A DNA stretch of 44,389 nt, from contig JAHAZJ010000178.1 of the NCBI GenBank assembly GCA_018385315.1, positions 1 to 44,389 of the forward strand. The letters are read 5' to 3'. Numbering within the stretch: position 1 is the first letter of the stretch; each line of letters opens with the position of its first letter. The notes below the pieces were generated by a model, which was not told the DNA's origin, made no database searches, and saw nothing but the letters and a program-made list of their open reading frames with translations. The DNA is from Treponema sp. (GTDB lineage: Bacteria; Spirochaetota; Spirochaetia; Treponematales; Treponemataceae). Positions 36,525 through 44,389 of the stretch are shown here, one piece after another. Made by a program: the position numbers and the translations under genes.

Positions 36525-37659
36525 ATGTTAGAAGAAGTAAAAATTCCTATTGAACAATTAAAAGAAGATATTTTGAATGTTTGGGGGCGTCTTTGACTCT
36601 GCCAGCATAGACAATTCAATTAAAGAAAAAGAAAAACTTACAGAAGCTCCCGGTTTTTGGGATGATCATGAAGCAGCTGAAAAAGTTATGGCTCAAATCA
36701 GAAAGTTAAAAAGTCGTGTTGAACCTTGGAGAAAACTCCTTGCCGACATGGATGATTTGGAAGCTATGTATGAACTTGCTGAAGAATCCGGGGACCCTGC
36801 TGATGAAGAAGAAGTTCAGACCATGTTTGGACTTGCAAAAGAAAATTTTGAAAAATTAAATATTCTCAATCTTTTGTCTGGTGAAGTTGATCAGAATGAT
36901 GCTTACCTTACAGTTCATGCAGGTGCTGGTGGTACAGAAGCTTGTGACTGGGTTTATATGCTTAGCCGAATGTATTTAAGGTGGGCTGAACGTCACGGAT
37001 ATAAAACCGAGATTATGGATGAATTGGAAGCTGAAGGTGGATTAAAATCCATTACAATTCAGGTTTCAGGTGATTTTGTATATGGCTATTTAAAAGGGGA
37101 AGGAGGCATTCACAGATTGGTTCGAATTTCTCCTTTTGATGCAAATGCCCGTCGTCATACAAGTTTTGCTTCTGTTTATGTGTATCCTGTTTTGGATGAT
37201 ACAATTGAAGTTGATATTCGTCCTGAAGATTTGCGTGTAGATACATATAGGGCTGGTGGAAAAGGTGGTCAGCATGTAAACAAAACAGATTCTGCTGTTC
37301 GTTTTACCCATATTCCAACGGGAATTGTTGTTGCATGTCAGACTGAGCGAAGCCAGATTATGAACCGTCAGTCTTGTATGAATATGCTTAAAGCCCGTCT
37401 TTATGAATATTACAGGGAACAGAAAGAAAAAGAGAATTCAAAATTTGCTGCAGAAAAAAAAGATATTTCTTTTGGTAGTCAAATTCGTTCTTATGTTTTC
37501 TGTCCTTATACAATGGTAAAAGATCACAGAACAAAATTCTCTGTTGGAAATATTCAGGGTGTAATGGATGGTGATTTGGATGAATTTATGAATTCATACC
37601 TGGTTGCTAAATGGAAAGGTCTTCCAATGGATGATTCTGGAGATGATGAGGACGAATAA
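36525..37659 (+). CDS. prfB: Peptide chain release factor 2, expressed by programmed +1 frameshift
   Basis: Zero-frame MLEEVKIPIEQLKEDILNVWGRL then CTT TGA C at 36591-36597 preceded by GGGGG; +1 frame continues FDSASID... with RAGGKGGQHVNKTDSAVR (GGQ). ORF track start at 36577 is an artefact. Confidence 0.95.
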
Positions 37660-39175
37660 TAATATAAAAAAAATTTTTATATTAACTTTTATTTTCCTCG
37701 CTCTTAAAGGTGCCTCTTGTTTTGGAAAAGACTGGGTAATTGGTGCTCAAGCTTTTTCTTTTCCAGAAAAGCAGAATAATGGAGTAACAAGAGGCCTTTC
37801 TTAGACTGTTCCAGAAAAAATTCTTGAAAGCGTTTTACAATATTCTTCTAGAGAAATCCTTTTAGAAGAAAGTAATCAGCGGAAATTGTATGATTTAAAA
37901 AATCAGCGAACTTCATTGTTTTTGCAACTGTCTGCAGAAATAAAAAAGAGGGATGCTTTGGTCCTTTCTTATTCAGATAAAGCCTATGAAAAAAAATTAA
38001 AAGAAGCTGAAAATAAAATAGCTGATATTCAAAAACAAATAGATAAGAATCTGGAAACTCAAAAGGCAATTATTGAAAATACATACAAAGAACCTGAAAT
38101 ACATACAGATTTTTTATCAAAAAGATTTCAAACTGAAGAAGAAACAAAAAATATTGAGAATATAGCTCTTTATAAAAATGATTCATCTTGTTTATATGAA
38201 GTTTCAGATGGTAATAAAACTGCATCCAAAGATAGTGCTGCCTTGGAAAAAGAAATGGTTTCTGCAGGAATTAATGGTTTTATCACAGGTCATATAAATG
38301 TTTATTCTCAATATATTACAGTTTCAATTGAATTAACAATGTATCCAGGTGGAAAAACAATTGCAGTTTTAAAAGATTATGGACTTATTGATGAAATTGA
38401 TATTATTGTATTGAATCTTGTTGCTGAATTAAATGCCGCAATAACCAATTCCTTGCCTTCAATGGTTACAGTATCAGGCTTACCAGAAAATGGAAGAATT
38501 TATGTTGATAATAAATTGCTTCCTGAAACAGCCAGAGCTTTTTCTGTAGATGCAGGAGTACACTCATTAGAGTTCGCAGCAAAGGATTATAAAAATACGG
38601 GAACATCCTACTTTTTTCAGGGAAACCAAAAGTATAATATTCAGGTCCAAATGGAAGAAGTGTCCCCTAAAATTATTTATTTTAAGGCAAAAAGTCCTGT
38701 AATAGGTAGTTTTTATGCAAATGGTTATGAAGGTAAACAGGAAGATGATAAAGCTGTTTTGACAATAAATGGAAAAACTGTTTTAGGACAATTTATTTCC
38801 CAGGAAAATGCAAACTCATTTTTTTATATTTCAGAGCAGAATCTTACTGAAGAAAAATTATACGATATTCCAGTGAATTATCAGAATACAAGTGATTACA
38901 TTGAAAAACGACGCCGTTGGATGTATACTTCATACAGTGTTCTTGTAACTTCTCTAATTCCTGTCTTTTATTGCAAAGGACAAGTAAATTCTTATATTAA
39001 TGCAAATAGTTTAGGTTATATAACATCTAATGAAGACCTGGCAAAGGCAAATAAGTGGATTACTGCATCTAATATAACAACAGGTATTTCAATTGGATGT
39101 GGAATCTGGTTTACTTATGAATTAATTCGTTATTTATACACGGCTAATAAAGTTTTACCAGTAGAAGTTAAATAA
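37646..39175 (+). pseudogene. Secreted PEGA-like hypothetical protein interrupted by one in-frame TAG (37802-37804)
   Basis: Signal peptide fragment MRTNNNIKKIFILTFIFLALKGASCFGKDW...VTRGLS then TAG, then same-frame TVPEKILESVLQYSSREILLEESNQRKL... to 39175. Confidence 0.7.
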
Positions 39176-39191
39176 AAATTTGGAGAATAAA

Positions 39192-40061
39192 ATGAAGCAA
39201 TCATTTGGTGAAAAATTTAAATCCCTATTTTCAAAAAACAAAGGAAATGAAGACTTTTATGAAGAATTAATCGACATTCTTGTAGAAGGTGATATTGGTG
39301 CAAAAACTGCATACGAAATTGTTGATGAGTTGGAAGAAAATTGCAAGAAGAATAAAATCACCGATGAAAAAGATATTCTTAATGAATTAAAAAAATTGCT
39401 GCTTGCCACTGTAAAACAATACGAGTTAAAACCAGAAGAAGGTAAAAATAATATTTGGATGGTGCTTGGTGTAAACGGGGTTGGAAAAACAACTAGTGTT
39501 GCTAAACTGGCTTTGTGGTTTAAAAATCATGGTGTTGAAAATCTTGTGCTTGCTAGTGCAGATACTTTCCGTGCTGCTGCAATTGAACAGCTTGCAATGC
39601 ATGGTGAAAAAACTGGAGTTCGCGTTGTAAGTCATCAACATGGTTCTGATCCTTCTGCAGTTGTTTTTGATGCAGCTGATGCTGTAAGTTCAAAAGGTCC
39701 TGGTCTTGTAATTGCAGATACAGCAGGTCGTCTTCACAATAAAGAAAATCTTGTTAGAGAACTTCAGAAAATTGACAGAACTTGTACTTCAAAAGCAAGT
39801 GAAGGTTGTTATAAAAAAATTATTGTAATTGATTCTACAACTGGTCAAAATGCTTTAAGGCAGGCGGAAGTTTTTAATGAAGCGGTGGGCATTGATGCAG
39901 TTATTATGACAAAATACGATTCTACAGCAAAAGGCGGATGTGCAGTTTCTATTGGTCGTGAATTAAATATTCCAGTAGCTTTTGTTTGTACTGGAGAAAA
40001 ATATTCTGATATTAAGATTTTTAATGCAGAAGAATATATTAATGATTTCCTCGGCTTGTAA
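39192..40061 (+). CDS. ftsY: Signal recognition particle receptor FtsY
   Basis: VLGVNGVGKTTSVAKLA, SADTFRAAAIEQL, IADTAGRLHNKENL, MTKYDSTAKGG. Start moved to the ATG at 39192 after GGAG. Confidence 0.97.
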   Translation: MKQSFGEKFKSLFSKNKGNEDFYEELIDILVEGDIGAKTAYEIVDELEENCKKNKITDEKDILNELKKLLLATVKQYELKPEEGKNNIWMVLGVNGVGKTTSVAKLALWFKNHGVENLVLASADTFRAAAIEQLAMHGEKTGVRVVSHQHGSDPSAVVFDAADAVSSKGPGLVIADTAGRLHNKENLVRELQKIDRTCTSKASEGCYKKIIVIDSTTGQNALRQAEVFNEAVGIDAVIMTKYDSTAKGGCAVSIGRELNIPVAFVCTGEKYSDIKIFNAEEYINDFLGL

Positions 40062-40926
40062 AAAATTAAGGAAAATATTTCTTTTTTTTCTTATTTTATT
40101 ATTTTTTTCTTGTTCTCAAAAAAAAGTGGATGATTCTTCTAATATATCAGGGGAAGATTTTTACGATTCTGAATTTGAAGGGTTTTATGTTCCTGATTTT
40201 GATGATGGAAAGTGGGTTCAACAAATTGTTAATGAAACACAGGAAGAGCTTGCTGCAGAAGAAATCCAAAATTTGCTGGAAATTCAAAGTATTATACAAT
40301 CTCCATTTTCTGTTAATCAGAACGAAGTTGAATTTGTAGAAAAGCGACTTTCAGATTCAAACAGACGTTTAAAAATAATGGAATATGGTAATGAAATATT
40401 TATTCCTGTTGAAAAACAAAATAGTCTTGTTTTTATTAATAAAAGTAATTCCTATTTAGTACGGGACTTTTATAATAAAGATTATCAATTAACAAAAAAA
40501 GAGATTTGGAATGGAGAAAAACCGGGGGATGAAAAACTTCTCTTTACACAAGAATATTTGTACGGAAATAATAATAAGCCTGTTTTTCAGACTACCAAAT
40601 ATGAAGATAAAACTGTGGAAATCACCTGGCAATATGATGAAAAAAATCGTATAACTTATGAAAAAGAAACTGTTATAGAAAAAGACAAACGTACATCAAA
40701 AGCTCAACTTTATAAATATAATCAAAATGATGAAATTCCTCCTGATTATGAATATTATGAAAATGATGAAGTTCAGCTTATTACAAAGTATGTGACAAAA
40801 ACAACTTATTCTACTCAGATTTATTTTGAAGATGATTTTTCTGTTAAAACTTATTATGAAAATGGAAATAAGGTTAGGGAGCAGTATATTCAATCTGGGG
40901 AAGTGGTGAGAGAGAGGGAGTATTAA
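40042..40926 (+). CDS. Putative lipoprotein of unknown function
   Basis: MISSACKKLRKIFLFFLILLFFSCSQ lipobox; overlaps the end of ftsY by about 20 nt; repeated YEN/YDEKNR-type segments. Confidence 0.65.
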   Translation: MISSACKKLRKIFLFFLILLFFSCSQKKVDDSSNISGEDFYDSEFEGFYVPDFDDGKWVQQIVNETQEELAAEEIQNLLEIQSIIQSPFSVNQNEVEFVEKRLSDSNRRLKIMEYGNEIFIPVEKQNSLVFINKSNSYLVRDFYNKDYQLTKKEIWNGEKPGDEKLLFTQEYLYGNNNKPVFQTTKYEDKTVEITWQYDEKNRITYEKETVIEKDKRTSKAQLYKYNQNDEIPPDYEYYENDEVQLITKYVTKTTYSTQIYFEDDFSVKTYYENGNKVREQYIQSGEVVREREY

Positions 40927-40929
40927 TCT

Positions 40930-42237
40930 GTGAAAAATAAAGATAAAAACAATAACGTAAAATGGATTTTTTTAGTTTCTCAAAGATTTGCTCGGGTTGA
41001 CAGAAAAGGTAAATCGGCAGTGACTTCTGTTTTAGCAACTTTGGGAATTTGTTTTGGTGTAATGACTTTGATTATTGTTATGAGTGTTATGAATGGGTTT
41101 CAGATGAGTTTTATAGACTCAATTCTGGAGCTTTCATCTTACCATGTTCAGGCAAAAAAAACTGATTTATCTGTTTCAGAAAAGCAGTTGCAAACTTTTT
41201 GCGAAAATAATAAAAATATTCTTTCGGTAAGTCCTTATTATGAAGCGCAAACATTAATGACTAGTGAATACAATAAGGAAAGTGCTGCTATTATTAGAGC
41301 TGTAGATCCTGATTGTTATTTTTATGATGATGGATTTTCGTCACAACTTAGATTGCGTAGAGGCAGTTTTGATTTAGAAGAACCAAATTCCATTATTATA
41401 GGATCAACACTGGCAAGAAATTTAGGTGTAGCTGTTGGTGATGTAGTAAATTTATTTGTACTAAGTGGTTCAGATGATGTTTCATTATTTTCTAATGATA
41501 GAAATTTTGAAATAACAGGAATTTTTACTTGTGGATATTCGGAATTAAATGCATCCTATTGTTTTATAAACTTAGCTGACGGTGAAAAATATTTTGGTAA
41601 TGACGCAACTATTACTTATGGAATTAAAATAGCTGATAAGGAAAAAGATGCACTGGTAATTTCCCAATTAAAAAAGAATGTTACCGGATTTAATTATTCA
41701 TCATGGCGGGAATATAATAAATCTTTTTTTGGGGCATTGAGAATTGAAAAAAATATGCTTATGCTTCTTGTTGCTTTAATTTTTGTTGTAGTTGGAATTA
41801 ACATTTATAATGGTATGCGTCGTCTGGTTTTTGAAAGACGAAGTGAAATTGCAATTTTAAGTGCCCTGGGAGCTGAAACCAGGAAGATTCAATCAATTTT
41901 TATTGTGAGGGGATTTACAACTGGTTTTATAGGTGCCATTTCAGGATTAATTTTAGGGCTTCTTATTAGTGTAAATACAGATTTTGTTTTTTCATTCGTT
42001 TCATCTTTAATGTTTTGGGTTCAATATATTATTACAAGTATATTTTCTCCACAAAATCTGGTATATGTTCAGGAAAATTCAACTTATGCTTTATATGCAA
42101 GTATTCCGGCACGAATCTTTTATAAAGAGGTTGTGTTTATATTTTTATTTGGTATGATATCACCTTTATTTGCTTCCTGGGTTGCAAGTAAAAATGTATT
42201 AAAAATGACAATTGCGGAGGTTTTACATCATGAGTAA
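40930..42237 (+). CDS. LolC/LolE-family lipoprotein-releasing ABC permease
   Basis: N-terminal TM then periplasmic domain then three TMs; RRLVFERRSEIAILSALGAETRKIQSIFIVRG. GTG start. Confidence 0.9.
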   Translation: MKNKDKNNNVKWIFLVSQRFARVDRKGKSAVTSVLATLGICFGVMTLIIVMSVMNGFQMSFIDSILELSSYHVQAKKTDLSVSEKQLQTFCENNKNILSVSPYYEAQTLMTSEYNKESAAIIRAVDPDCYFYDDGFSSQLRLRRGSFDLEEPNSIIIGSTLARNLGVAVGDVVNLFVLSGSDDVSLFSNDRNFEITGIFTCGYSELNASYCFINLADGEKYFGNDATITYGIKIADKEKDALVISQLKKNVTGFNYSSWREYNKSFFGALRIEKNMLMLLVALIFVVVGINIYNGMRRLVFERRSEIAILSALGAETRKIQSIFIVRGFTTGFIGAISGLILGLLISVNTDFVFSFVSSLMFWVQYIITSIFSPQNLVYVQENSTYALYASIPARIFYKEVVFIFLFGMISPLFASWVASKNVLKMTIAEVLHHE

Positions 42238-42913
42238 AATTGTAGAAATAAAAAATCTTGAAAAAACATATGAAACTGATAGTGAAAAACTTACAATTCT
42301 GAAAAATGTGAACCTTTGTGTAGAACAGGGAACAAAAGTTGTTATTACTGGGGAAAGTGGTAGTGGCAAAAGTACGTTGTTAAATATGCTTGGTGGAATT
42401 GATACTATTACAAATGGAACCATTGTGGCTGGAAAATGGAATCTTTCCGATTTGTCAGAAAGAGATATTGCAGAGTACAGAAAATCTTTTTTAGGTTTAA
42501 TTTTTCAGTTTCACTATTTATTAAAGGATTTTTCTGCACTTGAAAATGTTTATCTTCCTGCCTATATGGCTGGAGTTCCTAAGAAACAAGCTGTTGAAAA
42601 AGCAGAAGCATTACTAAAAGATGTGGGTGTATATGAAAGAAAGAATCATCTTCCTTCTCAGCTTTCTGGTGGCGAACGTCAAAGGGTTGCTGTTGCCCGC
42701 TCTTTAATCAACGATCCCCAATTAATCCTTGCTGATGAACCAACTGGTAATCTTGACAGAACAAATGCTTCATTAATTGGAAACATCCTTTTTGAAATGG
42801 TTGAAAAATATAATAAAACCTTGTTTTTAGTAACTCATGATCCTGTTTTAGCGTCTATGGGTGATTTATGCTATTCAATAAACAATTGCAAACTAGAGGA
42901 ATTAAAAAAATGA
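42230..42913 (+). CDS. lolD: LolD-like ABC transporter ATP-binding protein
   Basis: GESGSGKSTLLNMLGGID, LSGGERQRVAVARSL, ILADEPTGNLD. Start set to ATG at 42230 after GGAGG. Confidence 0.92.
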   Translation: MSKIVEIKNLEKTYETDSEKLTILKNVNLCVEQGTKVVITGESGSGKSTLLNMLGGIDTITNGTIVAGKWNLSDLSERDIAEYRKSFLGLIFQFHYLLKDFSALENVYLPAYMAGVPKKQAVEKAEALLKDVGVYERKNHLPSQLSGGERQRVAVARSLINDPQLILADEPTGNLDRTNASLIGNILFEMVEKYNKTLFLVTHDPVLASMGDLCYSINNCKLEELKK

Positions 42914-44235
42914 CAATTAAATCATCATTTTTGTTTGCAAAGAGTTTAATTTTTCCAAAGGCTGAAAAGAAATCATCAGCAAGAAGAAGCTTATGGGGAG
43001 CACTTTTATGTATTGGATTAAGTGTAATTCCTCTTGTTGTTGTAATTTCAATTACTAATGGTATGATTCAGGGAATGACAGACCGAATAATTGGTTTGTC
43101 TTCTAGTCATGTTCAGGCCTTTGTAGCTCAGAATATAAAGGAAACTGAATCCCTAGAAAATTTATATGATTTTGGTCAGACATTAAAAAATGATAATCCT
43201 GAAATTGTTGCATTTTATCCTGAAATTAATATTTCAGCATTAGCAACTGCAAATAATTATAAAACTGGAATACAAATTAGAGGTATGGATTCCAATATTT
43301 TTCAACAAAATCAGGCTTTTAAAGAATTATTTGAAGTAGAACAGGGAAGTGTTTCTGACTTTGGTGGAAATCAGGTGGTTATTGGTAAAAAAGCTGCTGA
43401 ATTACTTAATTTGAAATCGGGAGATACTTTTAGAATCATAACAACCAGAACCTTAAATGGAATTGTTGCTCCCAAACTTACATCTTTTAAAGTTTGTGCA
43501 ATAATTTCTTCCGGGTATCAAGAATTAGATGCATTGTGGTGTTTTGTCCCAATTGAAACAACTTTTAAATCTTTATCTTTGTCTAATGCAAAATACACAA
43601 TAATGCTGGAAACCACAGATGCTTTTTCTCCACAGGTTGTAAAGCTTCAAAAAAATCTTCAATCAAAATATGGAAGAATTGCAAATTTTTATCGCTGGGA
43701 TAAAATACATCAGTCGGAGTTTGAAAGCTTTTCTTCTACAAAAGTTTTATTAATTTTTATTATGATGCTTATTGTTCTTGTTGCTTCAATTAACATTTCA
43801 TCTGCAATAATTATGCTTGTTATAGAACGCCAAAAAGAAATTGCAATTCTTAAAAGTTTAGGGGCTTCTCCCTGGGGCATAACACTTTCATTTTTGATTA
43901 CTGCCGTAACTTGTAGCATTGGTGGATTACTTATTGGTATGCCAGTTGGTTTAATATTATCCATGAATGCCAATGCTATTCTTTCTTTTATAGAAAAAAT
44001 AGTTAATGGCTTTGCTAAAATCGGATTTATGATTAATGGAATACCTGTTGAACAAGTTACACAGATAAAATTAATGGATCCAGCTTATTATTTGCAAAAT
44101 ATTCCTGTAATTATTCCCTGGGGGCAGATTATTATGATTGGTCTTAGTACGTTGTTGTTATCAATAATTGTTTCATTAATTCCATCAATAAAAGCCGGAA
44201 AAGAAAAACCCCTGGATATACTAAGAAAAGCGTAG
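42910..44235 (+). CDS. LolC/LolE-family lipoprotein-releasing ABC permease (second)
   Basis: IMLVIERQKEIAILKSLGASPWGITLSFLI motif and topology match the first permease. Start set to ATG at 42910. Confidence 0.9.
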   Translation: MTIKSSFLFAKSLIFPKAEKKSSARRSLWGALLCIGLSVIPLVVVISITNGMIQGMTDRIIGLSSSHVQAFVAQNIKETESLENLYDFGQTLKNDNPEIVAFYPEINISALATANNYKTGIQIRGMDSNIFQQNQAFKELFEVEQGSVSDFGGNQVVIGKKAAELLNLKSGDTFRIITTRTLNGIVAPKLTSFKVCAIISSGYQELDALWCFVPIETTFKSLSLSNAKYTIMLETTDAFSPQVVKLQKNLQSKYGRIANFYRWDKIHQSEFESFSSTKVLLIFIMMLIVLVASINISSAIIMLVIERQKEIAILKSLGASPWGITLSFLITAVTCSIGGLLIGMPVGLILSMNANAILSFIEKIVNGFAKIGFMINGIPVEQVTQIKLMDPAYYLQNIPVIIPWGQIIMIGLSTLLLSIIVSLIPSIKAGKEKPLDILRKA

Positions 44236-44338
44236 GTTTAAATTAAAGAAAAATAAGAAACAACACACAGCGCAGTTACCTAAAATGGCTACCGCAGAAA
44301 AAAGCCTTCTCAAAACCGCTAGATATCGTCGCTAGACG

Positions 44339-44385
44339 CTAAGGGCGGCAAGGAATCTATTGTTTCCGCCCTTAGAGCCTTTTTG
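44339..44385 (+). terminator. Probable terminator after the lol operon
   Basis: CTAAGGGCGG ... CCGCCCTTAG (10-bp perfect stem) followed by agccTTTTT. Confidence 0.75.
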
Positions 44386-44389
44386 AGAA

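Noticed and set aside
36577-37659. prfB starting at ATG 36577
   Set aside because: That ATG lies inside the frameshift region; the zero-frame N-terminus and CTT TGA C site support 36525.
44239-44389. Integron attC site
   Set aside because: Inverted repeats are present but I could not identify the RYYYAAC/GTTRRRY core boxes, so no integron claim is made.

Overview
AT-rich bacterial chromosomal window. Gene content and order (pnp, dut, lptF/lptG-like, tgt, purA, guaB, uvrA-lptD-like, phoH-HD7TM-ybeY-corC, prfB, ftsY, lolCDE-like) suggest a host-associated spirochete, probably Treponema-like; this is inference, since no rRNA or phylogenetic marker was tested. About 33 protein genes are supported. 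I see no tRNA, rRNA, CRISPR array, transposon or prophage. Most of the window is core genome. The main accessory block is a minus-strand cluster at 14758-19874: a C39-peptidase ABC exporter, an HlyD-like adaptor, a TolC-like outer-membrane protein, and a 132-aa protein. The 132-aa protein appears to join a FliG-N-like domain to a FliF-C-tail-like motif. Other points worth checking: an IMP dehydrogenase strikingly like the Tritrichomonas foetus enzyme; a periplasmic-type gene interrupted by one in-frame TAG; a classical prfB +1 frameshift missed by the ORF track; a recurrent promoter-fused start codon pattern suggesting leaderless mRNAs; and structured 5' leaders on guaB and purA. No searches or folding were run; family calls come from reading motifs.
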